The position numbers and the translations under genes are program-made. Shown one piece after another: positions 33,001-44,068 of a stretch of 64,000 nucleotides of DNA. Position 1 is the first letter of the stretch, and each line of letters starts with the position of its first letter. The notes under the pieces were generated by a model. It was given only the letters and a program-made list of their open reading frames with translations, had not been told where the DNA came from and made no database searches. This stretch comes from Otis tarda (taxonomy: Eukaryota; Chordata; Aves; Otidiformes; Otididae): contig CM048591.1 in assembly GCA_026413225.1 (NCBI GenBank), forward strand, positions 70,458,052-70,522,051, given 5' to 3'.

Positions 33001-36000
33001 TCTTTCCTTTTTTTAATTGCTGCCAGTGGCTTAGATTCAAAATAAATTAAGTTGGAAAATTAATTACCTAAGTCCGAGATCATTCCTTTGCACCTCTCAT
33101 AGAACTGCAGCATGCTGAGTGGTATAGAGCACTTCACTATTTTGCTTCACCTTTATATTGGACTACATATGACTATTCTTTAAAACGTGTATAAAAGCTT
33201 TGTAAAAAAATTCAGATAGCTGAGTGCCTTTTTCACTGTAGATGCTAATGCATTAGGTGAGAGCAGTGTTTTTCTTTAAAAGTCATTTTTTGAAGAGTAG
33301 TAACTTCTCCACTTCGTAAGAACTTCATTCTGCAAATTGGGTTTTGTGAAGACTCTTTTCTGCAGTTTTTATTTCACAGCCAAAGCTATCTAGTTGAGAA
33401 CTCTGAATTAAGGTCACCAGCAAGCCATTTGAAAAATTATACTTGTTTAGTCCATTCCATGTGTGTAAGTGTTTGTTGCTCTGTTCCAAAAATGCTCTAA
33501 TATAATATTACTCAGTGACACTTTTTTTTTTTTTGTCTCAACTGTAGTGTTTCACATATTTAAACAACTGTTTCAACAAATACTGAAACAGAAAGTCATT
33601 GTCATTCTGACAGAATACAGCAGTGTCTGTGTGGCTTTTGTTTGTCAGAAGTGCCACTGTTGCCAGGATACTCTGAGGGAAGATGTTAAAAGACAACAAA
33701 CTGAAAGGACAGACTGTCAGGACTACCCTGAAACCTGCCTCTTGCATACTAACAAATTCAGGGAGTGCTCCTTTTCTCACTGACTTCAACGAGAACAAAA
33801 TTGGGCTGCTAGTTTCACTTAGGGACAAACTGTAAAGGATCCCATGAGGCATTGTTAAATTTCTGACACCAAAGAGGCAGCTGAGATATTATCTCTGCTT
33901 CCCATAGCTTTTACACTTTTTCTGGATGTAGATAAATCATCCCTGCAAGAAGCTTATAAAAGCTGTTTGCCTATTGAATGGATTCTGCTGTACAGTGTTT
34001 TCTTGAAGCGAGATGTCTAGAAAGTGTAGCTTTAAGACCTTCTTAAATTGTGCAGATATTGATCGGCTTTGGTTGTTAGTACAGGATATAGCTTAGGCCC
34101 TGATGCTGTGCCCTCACTTCAGTGGGCTTGTATACAAGTCTGTCAATGACCCAGTGGCTTAAAAGGGAAATTGCCCAAATTCAGGTTAGAAAGATGACAG
34201 AAATTTAACTGACAGCAGTGTAACTCTCATAACAACTTTAATGAGGATATGTGTGGAACCAACTTTGCCCAGATGAGGACCACTGGATTTCGTTCTCAAA
34301 GTGATACCCACAGTTCAGAGGCAGCTAGCTGTTTTGTCATTAATGTTGGTGAATCATAGTACAAATCAGTGCTCCAGATGGCCTTTCGTGCAGCTGGCAC
34401 ACAGCAGGGACACAGAGAGGATGTGCCCAGCTGTGCTGCCATACTCAGCGATCTATACTCAGCTGTGCTTACTGCAGATCCTCTTTCATTTCCTCTTCAC
34501 CTACTACTCAGCTCCCCATGCTGCTAAACCTCTCTGTTTTCATCTGTGGCTCCCTCCCACACTCACACAAACACCCGCTTGCAAGCCACACAACAAACTT
34601 CGCGTCGCTCAGGTCCTCGCACCCAGACCTGCCCCAGCTCCATTCGCAGGCCCCCAGCCCAGTTCTTCCAGGGTGTGCAGCCACTACAGACACTTCTCTG
34701 CTGGCACACTCGCATTTCATACTTGCTAAATAAGAAACGTTGACATTGCTTCCTTCTCTCTCCAGACAAGGAGCCCTGAATTGCATGCGCTGCTGCACGC
34801 ACTCTCCCTGCTCTCTGATGAAGGCAACTATTAGCAAAGACGATATAGAGCTGTGTGAGCAGCCGGCTGTTTCTTGACAGGTTGGCTGCCCCTGCAGTCA
34901 CCAGTGGTTACAAACTTGATTCACCACATCACTCCTATGTGCCTGTGTTATAAGGCAGTCAGCAGACTAACCTTGACATTTATGCACCTCTGGAACGGAC
35001 TGCAGGCTGAGAGAGCACACGGTGAGCACACTGCGTCAGCAGTTCCCAGGCACTCAAGTGTTCTCCTTCCGCAGCTTATTCATGAGTAGCGAGGAGTGGA
35101 CACCATGCAGTGATGTCAGTGTCATGAAAACAGATTTCAGAAATAGAATACAGATGTTACGAGACAATGCCCTTGAGATTGCACTGTTTCCTTGGTAGGA
35201 AGGCACCTTTCCTTGTTTTGATCATAGGAAAGTATTTTTGTTTCAGACAGAATCCACAGGCTTCTTCATCTTCTCTGGAGAAAACATTTATCACAGGCTG
35301 AGTAAAAATTTTTAAGGGTACGTGAAGTAAGCCAAAATACTGAAACCAGGATAATTCCAGGACTACCACATTTTTATTCTGTATTTATTCTCATATAATA
35401 AAATAACCTATTTAATTTGGATTCTCTTGAGAGAGACAGAATCAGTTGTTAAAGATGGTAATAATTACCCTCTATTTAAACATATATCACTAGCACTCAA
35501 GAAAGTGATTCATTCATACATATCTCTGATTCATCGTAAAGCATAAACAATCACACCATCAAAACATAATGTTGTCATAAAGCTTCATCAAAACCTCATT
35601 GAAAACAGTAGAAAGATTCATTCTGCTCGGTGAACTTTGTGTCAGACCCTTTGCAATATGACAGTGAGGCTTTTTGGACTTCCTACCAGGTGTTACACAA
35701 ACCTTCTTTTACAGTTTACTCAACATGAAAAAATGATATTCACAATGTGAGAAAATAACCCAATGTTCACACTGGGGCCATTCATTAACATTTTTAGTAA
35801 CTCATTTCCTATATGACCAGTTAAAGATTTGGTGTTGCTCAATATGTGGTTTTGAGAGATTCACAATAGGTACAAAATCCTGTAAAGTACATTTAAAAGG
35901 CCCCTTTTTTCTCAGTCTTCATTAAAAATATAGTTCAGAGAAGTGCAGAAGTGTGTGTGTAAAATATAGACTGGAAGCTGTATAGTGGTGCATTTACAAC

Positions 36001-37930
36001 CAAAATTGGAACATACCCTCATCCTTGGGCTACCATGAAATTAAACAACCATACTATACAGAGTTTTATGTCAGGGTTTGACATGAATACTCTGTACACT
36101 CTTCTTGTTGGTGTGTAATGGCTGTACAAAACAAGGGACTTCGCTTTGGCTGCTATGTTAATGAGTTCAGTTTCTTCACACAGAACTTCAAGACTCCAGA
36201 CTACTTATGAGTTGCAATTATTTTTGCTAAAATACTTAAATATTAGTGTATAACATAACTAAACTACATAAGATACTTTGGAAAGTGCTGCATTGACTGC
36301 AAACTCTCTGAAGCCAAAACGCATATGAAATTTAACTTAGAAAAAGTTGGTGTAGTTTCCTATAAAAGACACAGCAAAACTACACTTGGAGTATCTGGAG
36401 TTTAAGACCCTGTCTTTTACAGGCTCGACTATTACAATTGCTAGATGGTTACTAGCCCCTTGTAAATGTGAACATTTTCAGAAACTGTGATTGCAGGTGG
36501 CAAGATTTATTATTATCGGAGGCCAAATTACAATGATAACTGAGGAAAGAAGAGCTTTGGAATTAAGAATCTCAGATTGCTCCAGGGTTGCACAAATAAA
36601 TAAATCATAGTCCAGCCACCACCCTGGAGGAGTTTTTGTGCCTCATTTCTTGCAGCCTAAGTTATATTTAGAAACGAAAAATGGAAGGAAAACATTTTGC
36701 CTGTATAGACCTAAGGGTATGTCTGTATCATGGAAAGCAGCATGTTGCAGAAACTCCTGGGCAAATGTGGTATAAGCTAGCTTGAGAAACAACTTGTGTA
36801 GTCCCTTCAGATCACGACTGCACCAAAGCTCATGAGCACTGTGCTGTGCTGTGTTGGCAGTCCATCATGCACTGAGCTGTCAGCTGGGACCCTGTACTCT
36901 GTACTAATGCCCTTCATAGACACACCCAAGAGGCATTCACTGCCTTAAAGCATCTATAGTTGAAGATGTGAAACCTGACTTTTAAACAAACGTCATTCTG
37001 CCGATGCTTCTGAAGCCAAACAGTGTTATTATCATGCTCAACTTACAGCCCATTTATTGTACAGTCAATTGATTACAATGACTCATGGCAAATAGTAAAT
37101 AGGATAGCATTGCAAAAATGGAGTACAAGGATAAACTGGCACTATTAACAGAAAACATATTTTATGTAGCTTCATATCTTAATTATTTTATTTTACCTTA
37201 GCATGTAATCAGTACATTATCAGTATGTGGTGCACGGAACAGCCAATTTCTCACATGCTCAGGAATGTTGTAGCCTATGCACCACAAGAAGGAAAAAAAA
37301 TTTTAAAAAAGGGAGCAACACAGAAGAAAGGAAAACAAAACTCCTTATTGTAAACCCACATCTTGAAAGTAAAGCTTGGAAGCTTATGTTTGTACTGGGT
37401 TCTATAAAAATGTACTATAAAAAAAAAATAATAGAATTTGCTGGCTAGATGTGCAAGTTAGTGTCACACTCTGCTGTAATGATTATCTTTCCTGAATCCC
37501 CAAGGATATATATTAGTCTTCTAAATTCTCTATTAAAAATACCCTACTAAACCTTAAGTGTCAGATTTCTGCAAACAAGAATTAAGCAGAAAATGAGAAA
37601 CCTACGTTTTTGTTTTGTTTATGGTGTGCTATGGATTTTTGCATCCTTAAATTCCAGACCAAGAAGCAATTTTACATTTCATAAATGCATGCCATTAAAC
37701 ATCGTGCTCCAAGCTAAACCTGAGAAAGATTAAAAAGCAATTGCAGAGTACATACTGTCACAATGGAAGAAGAGAGATGACTTCAGCAGCATGGAACAAG
37801 GCGTAAGCTGCCTGGATGAGGATGGGGGAAGAGTGTTAAGCTTCCACAGATGCTGGCTTTATAGCATTAAGTATTAGTATTAAATATTATTATTTATTAA
37901 TAGTATTAAATACTATTCAGAGGGTTATTT
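30060..37930. other. Unique DNA, no gene seen
   Basis: About 7.9 kb without a supported exon or recognisable mobile element. The only compositional outlier is a less AT-rich, CpG-containing patch at about 34480-34830. An ATT-rich simple stretch lies at about 37867-37917. Confidence 0.5.
34480..34830. other. CpG-containing, GC-richer patch
   Basis: Roughly a dozen CpG dinucleotides occur in 350 bases, for example in TTCGCGTCGCTC, while the surrounding DNA has few. Open frames exist on both strands, but none resembles a known protein. This could be an unannotated first exon, an enhancer or chance. Confidence 0.35.
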
Positions 37931-37934
37931 AAAT

Positions 37935-39190
37935 ACTCTTCGCAGTTCAGGCATGCTTCTCAACAGTCTCTCACCATTTGCTCCATTTTATTCTTTCATT
38001 TTTGTTCCTTGCTGCTTTCAAAGCTCACAATTCCTTTTCTCCACTGCATTCCAGTTTCCTTTTTCAAACATCAGCAGATTGCAGGCACCACCTGTACACC
38101 TTCCTTTGCCCCTTCCTCATCACCTCAGGTCGCACTGTCACAAAACTGCATTTATTCTGTCTGTACTTGCTATCACCATATCCCTCCTCCATGCAGTTCC
38201 CTTCTTTATTTCCTTCTTCCCTTTCACATACTGCCCTGTATCCTTCTCTGTGAGTTTCTGGAGTGCACACTCCATCTTTAACAAGATTCCTAATTGCCGT
38301 TTCGGAGAATCAAGACATTCATGACCTTTCAGCTTGCTCCTCTCTGCTACTGCCATTCCTGGATCCCTGTGTCACATACACTGACATGGAGATCACCTAC
38401 ATTTTCCACATACTGAGAATAATTTAGGATCTAGGCCTCTTAATCTCTTTCCACACCCTGTTACCTCTGGCTTCGTAGCTTCTCTCCATTTATTTTTTTT
38501 TTTTTGAGCAGCAGACTCCAAGCCTCTTTCCTCCATTTATTCCCATATCAAACGTACCTAGCCATCACTTGTTTTCTGGAGTTAAGCTCTTTAGTTTCCT
38601 GGATTTTTGTTTTTTATGATAGTCTGTTAAACTCGTCTGTGATGATGTCAGCCTTCGGGTTGATGACCAGTCCACCTCCTGTTCTGCACATTACCTCACC
38701 CTTGTATTTTAATATAGTCAGGAGACTTGGTTCCACATTCACCTGAAAAAGCTGTTATTTGATTACAGTCTTCACCAGATGCTACTTCAACTTAGCTGCC
38801 TTTTGCTGCAGTTCTCCTTTCTAATCATCCTTCAGTCTTTTTCCACAGTACCTATGAGTATCACTTTGTGTCCTGGCCTTTAGTATCCCTATGACTTTCT
38901 GTCATTCACAACCATGACTTTTCTGTTCTCAGCCCATCCTTCCTTTTTTCTTTTTTTCTTCAATATGATGACTGAGTCTCTCAGTGCTTCACACTTCTCT
39001 GTCCACAGCTCCTGTTCATCTCTCATCCATTGGAAGTTCTATAGTACTAGTCACTACCTAATAGGCCCTTCTTGTGCTCTGCTGTTGCCGTTGCCCTTAT
39101 CCTTGCTGTGGAAATCCTCTAACAAATGTAGCTTCCTTTATGCCAGCTTCCTTCTCTCCTCAGTTTCTCCTTAGCACTTCTCTTTCTGGG
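37935..39190 (+). repeat. Long pyrimidine-rich stretch
   Basis: For about 1.25 kb the plus strand is dominated by C and T, with TTCCTT, CTCC and TTTC words throughout but without a clear repeating unit. The minus strand is correspondingly purine-rich. Leucine-, serine- and phenylalanine-rich open frames over it are composition artefacts. Origin unknown. Confidence 0.6.
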
Positions 39191-41333
39191 CAAGCTTCCT
39201 GAGCAAGATGGTAATGGATATAACAAACATAAAATAGTATTTCTGAAAATTATCTTAGGAGGTGGAAGCAAGTCAATGTAATAAACCATGCTTATAATCA
39301 ATATATGCTAGTAATATTATTTGCTCTTCAAGGTGCATCTGATAATTTTTCTTAACTTTATCATTTTCCAACAAATTGCTTTTGTTTTCCTGTGCAGGAT
39401 GTAAAAACAAAGGTTATAGGCAGTTAATAAGCTTGTTGGATATGGGCAAAGGCTCACTAATAGTTGTTGGGTGATTTGCTATTATTTCCAATAGCACCTA
39501 AATCTTGAAATAAATATATTGTGAGACTTAGTTACCCCTACAAAGAACATGGATCATTTTTCTTTTGTTAACAATGGAGCTGGAATAGTACTGTTTTTAT
39601 TTATATGCACATTTCCAGGTCTAAAAGTTTGTCACTTTAAAATTGCTAGTATTAAATTCTGTTCAGCCCTTAATGAAGAGAGAATTATGGGTTCAACAGC
39701 AACTCTGTTAATATCTGTGCACAATGCATGTTAAAAAGAAACCTAAAAGTCTGAGAAGGTTTTGCAAATTTTATCAGTTTTTCCTCCAAAACTGAGATGG
39801 GATGAATTGCACAGTTCTTTTTAACTGTACAGTTTCAGACAATAAAGAGGTAGACTGGATTATGCATGGCAATATTGGACTCCCCATATGTGTTGTAATG
39901 TGCAGCTGACCTCCCTAGAACACTGAATGGGCTTTTGCAACACATTGCATGATAGAAACCACTGCTTTATACATCAGTAACAGTGGATCTGGATTTTATG
40001 AGTCCTTCTACACACCTACTTCAATATTTAAGGCACACTGCTTGACCAGCCTTTTTTCACAAAGTTAGTATCATCTAAACCTCAAAAGCTGAGACTCTAA
40101 AGCATTGTGGTAACAGATGATGATCACTACATGTAGTTGCATAATATGGTGAGGTCACAACACTTTGTGTGAACTTACTTAATTATACGGCTTTAATTTG
40201 TAATGGTAGCCATATAATTGTTAAATCTTTTAACAGGTACCATGGAACAAACAGAACAAACATAAAATAAGGGTGTTATGAAATGTTTTCAAAACACTCA
40301 ACCATGAATTCTGTACTTTACAGAAAAGTGTCTCAATATTTTTACTGGAGAGAATCTGAAGCAACTTAGGTACAGGAGGACCTCTGCCCTCTCAATTCAG
40401 CATTATTACTAGCTGCAGAATCTTTCAAAAATCTTTGTCAGAATGACCAATAGATCATTCATTGGAAGACAATGCAAATGGTTGCAATTCTTTAGGAAAG
40501 ATCAAAGGAAACCAAAATACTGCATTTTGCTTGCTTCTGTTTCTCAGTTTCTAATATAATAGAAATAATGGCTGACTGTACTGTCCAGTCTCCGTACATG
40601 AGAAGGCAAACATGTAAATGTGAAAAAATAATAGTAAAATGACTTTTGAAGGAGAATTCTTGTAATCCCTACATGCGTAAACAGAAGCAAAGTAAGTCAT
40701 TCGGATGGAAAACATGGAAATGCTGGATGATCTGGCAAGTCTGCAGAATGTCGATGACTGACTAGAACAACCAAATTCAACACAGTAAGAAGAGTCTGTT
40801 CTTCTGAAGAGAAGTATAAAGGATGTAGCTTCTGCCCTTTTCATAAGTACAGTTTTGTGAATCAGCTCAGTTTTGTACAGGAGATGGATGTTCCTATGCA
40901 CCTAAAAGCATATTTAGACATAAGGGTCTTTTTTAGACATAAGGGTCTCATTGATTCCAGTCTAGACTTGAGTAATTGCTTGCAAGAACAGATGTTTCAA
41001 AAGCCAATCAGGTGATATCTTCAAGTGTCTTATTTTGACATTGTTAGCAGAGACATATGAACTCTAAATGTGCAGCTTGTGATATTTATCCTTGTTACTT
41101 TACCTGAGTTCTAATGTGTTGCATTTCTGAGATCTAATAAAGGATCAGTTTTCTTTATCAACTTAGTCTGGGTTCCCTTTGAGGACAGACACAGAGCATG
41201 CAGGCCTATGTCTGTTTTAGGTCCTATCTGTCACTGAGTCTTCAGTAATTGAATCTAAGACTATGGCTTCATCACTCTTTGTTGAACTTCTTTAACCTGT
41301 TTGTTAGGACTGTTTTATAAAGTTTGCCAAAGG
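39191..41333. other. Unique DNA, no gene seen
   Basis: No supported gene. A 16-base direct duplication (TTAGACATAAGGGTCT) lies at about 40913-40948. Confidence 0.55.
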
Positions 41334-41338
41334 AATTA

Positions 41339-42042
41339 GAATCATAGAATAGTTTGGGTTGGAAGGGATGTTTAAAGGTCATCTAGTCCAACCCCCCTGA
41401 AAGAATCAGGGACATCTTCAACTAGATCAGGTTGCTCGGAGCCCCATCCAACTCAGCCTTGGATGTTTCCAGGGATGGGGCATCTACACCTCTCTGGGCA
41501 ACCTGTTGCAGTGTTCCACCACCCTCACCGTTAAAAATTTTTTCCGAATATCTAATCTGAATCTACCTCCCTCTATTTTAAAACCATTACCGCTTGTCCT
41601 GTCACAACAGGCCCTACTGAACAGTCTCTCCCCTTCTTTCCTGTAGGCCCCCTTGAGGCACTGGAAAACCACTAAAAGGTCTCCCCAGAGCCTCCTCTTC
41701 TCCAGGCTGAACAGCCCCAACTCTCTCAGCCTGTCCTCATAGGAGACGTACTCCAGCCCTCTGATCATCTTTGTGAGCCTCCTCTGGGCCCTCTCCAACT
41801 GATCCATGTCCTTCTTATGTTAGAGGCTCAGAGCTGGACACAGTACTCCAGGTGGGGTCTCATAAGAGCAGAGTAGAGAGGGAGAATCACCTTCCTCAAC
41901 CTGCTGGCCACGCTTCTTTTGATGCAGCCCACAACTGCGATTGGCTTTCTGGGCTGCAAGGGCGCATTGCCAGCTCATGTTGAGCTTCTCATCCACCAGC
42001 ACACCCAAGTCCTTCTCCTCAGGGCTGCTCTCAATCCACTCT
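41339..42042 (-). mobile_element. CR1 LINE 3' fragment with end of ORF2
   Basis: About 700 bases of CR1 in reverse orientation. The minus strand encodes the C-terminal part of the ORF2 protein downstream of the reverse-transcriptase core: a frame at 41484-41807 contains LERAQRRLTKMIRGLEY, then LRELGLFSLEKRRLWGDL, then the GNGFKIEGGRFRLDIRKKF motif. The 3' UTR and the AGAATCATAGAAT tail lie at the left end. The upstream part near 41830-42040 carries a [16 protein letters not shown]-like stretch, also standard CR1. The copy is 5'-truncated. Seven bases, AATTAGA, occur on both sides (41334-41340 and 42043-42049) and may be a target duplication. Confidence 0.95.
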
Positions 42043-42049
42043 AATTAGA

Positions 42050-43269
42050 GGTAAAACTCAATCAAAAACTACAAATGCATTAGCAGCTTTGTCTCAATAT
42101 AATGACTTTTGATAGACAGAGTCTTAGTGATTACTTTTCAAACAGCAAGAATGCTGAATCTTATTGAGTGCCTTGTTTGAGAATGATAATTGTAACAATA
42201 TCATTTGCTGGGTAACTTGCAGCAGTCAAGTTTATTAATTTCCATTACTTCTCCTGGAAGCTGAGTCCTTCTCTTATCTTAGAGGGGCACATAATTCTGT
42301 ATTTTATTACAATTTTAATATGCATTTTGAAATACTTTCTAAAAATCTTTTACAAAATACACATTTTCTTGCATACACACCATTTTCAAATTGTGTGTCT
42401 CGAAACATTGATAAACACTAATCAACTGAAACTCACAAAATGTAATAAATATGAACTTTTTATTTTGCAGTAGAGGACAGTGATATAAAGAGAAGGTTAG
42501 TGAGTTCTATAACATTTTACAAAAATCCCAAACTTCAGTTCTCAGTATCATTTTTGACTTTTTGACCATTCCCCTCAGTTGTGATCGCTGTGCCGTTTCA
42601 CATGCTATTCACCTCTTTGATGACATTTTGATTTTCATTGTTCTGAAATATTGTATTACTAGTATAAAACAAGACATACTTGAGTTTTTTAATATTGTTT
42701 GGTTCCCAGGAAGTCAATCCCTTCAAAACTGATATGTTAGAGAACAAAGAAGAACACAGAGAAAAAACCAGATACTAGAAAGCCTCTTGAGACAACTGAA
42801 AGGTCATCATCATGATCATCATTTTGGAGAGATAATCCACTCTTGGTTTCCTCATACTCTTCTGCAAGAAATAGCCTCCTTACAGTATACACTGGTTCTC
42901 ATAGTTCTTCATTCACTCCGAAAAGGTCTCTTCCCCAGTCAAATCATGATTCAACAGTTCAGGTTTTTTACACTAGAAAAGACTCTAATTACATTATTTG
43001 ATCAATGTAGAAGTATACAACTTTGCAACACCTAGGTAATCGGAATGCTTTAAACTATAGGTAGATCTGAAGAAATTGCCTGTCACCTAGCATGTTTAAG
43101 TCCAATATGTAGGAACCTGCATGAGATCCCGATCCTACACATGTAGCAGCTACTAAAACTTGTAGATACCTGAAGTTCTCAGAATGCTGTTTTATGTCAG
43201 TGGGCATCATCTAGATGCTTGCACTAGTAACACAACCAAAACCAAACCTTATCAAACTTCTCAAACAAG
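42050..43269. other. Unique AT-rich DNA, nothing seen
   Basis: Separates two CR1 fragments of opposite orientation. No gene or repeat recognised. Confidence 0.55.
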
Positions 43270-44068
43270 ACAGGAGCTGTTGATCTATTAGGAACCAACA
43301 GGGAAAAACACCTCCGAAATACCTCAAATGAATTAGCATGTGTTCCCCTAGAAAAGTGAGACCATTGATAGCCCAGCTGAAGTGCTTCTATACCAATGCA
43401 TGCAGCATGGGTAACAAGCAAGAGGATCTGGAAGCCACTGTACAGCTAGAAAACTATGACCTCATTGCTGTCACCAAAACACAGTGGGATGAATCACACA
43501 ACTGGAGTCCAGCAATTGACGGCTATAAACTGTTAGGAAGGGACGAGCAAGGAAGATGTATTTGAAAAACAGCAATAAACGGGTTGAGAGCCCTAGAGAA
43601 TTCACACTCTTAAGGGTTATAGGCGAAGTGAAAAGTAGAGTCAGGACTCTGAATTTTAGGAGACCAAACTTAGAGTTGTTGAAGGAATTAGTGGATGGGG
43701 CCTTCTGGGAAAATGCCCTCAGAGATAAAGAAGCTGAACAGAGCTGGCAGCTCTTTAAGGACATTTTTCTTAGAGAGCAAGAGCTCTCAATTTTCATGCT
43801 GAAGAAATCAAGAAAGGAAGGCATGAGACCAACATGGCAGAGTAAGGACCTCCACATCAAGCTAAAGTGTAAGAAGGAAATGAACAGGCAGTGGAACCAG
43901 GGACACATATTCTCGGTATAATACAAAGACATTGTCCAGATGTGTAGGGATGGGATCAGGAAAGCTAAGGCGGAGTTGGATCTGAACTTGGCAAGGGGTA
44001 CAAAGATTCATAAGAAGGTGTCCTACAGGTATGCTGGTCAGAAAAGGAAGATTAAAGTAGATCTAGGA
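43270..44068 (+). mobile_element. CR1 LINE internal fragment, endonuclease largely deleted
   Basis: Sense-strand piece of CR1 ORF2. It begins in the region before the endonuclease (GTGTTCCCCTAGAAAAGTG), then encodes FYTNACSMGNKQEDLEATV and NYDLIAVTKTQWDESHNW, the start of the AP-type endonuclease domain. After GRDEQGR at about 43555 it jumps to the linker between endonuclease and reverse transcriptase (LLKELVDGAFWENAL, QSWQLFKDIFL, RPTWQSKDL), ending near IRKAKAELDLNLARG and YRYAGQKRK at about 44060. Most of the endonuclease is missing through an internal deletion, and the reverse-transcriptase core and 3' UTR are absent, so it is dead. Confidence 0.93.

Noticed and set aside
34301-34901. Coding exons on both strands near the CpG-bearing patch
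   Set aside because: Overlapping frames on both strands have no family signature. Composition is the simpler reason.
37953-38324. A hydrophobic 123-codon protein
   Set aside because: The frame lies in a pyrimidine-rich block, where Phe, Leu, Ser and Pro codons dominate in all plus-strand frames.
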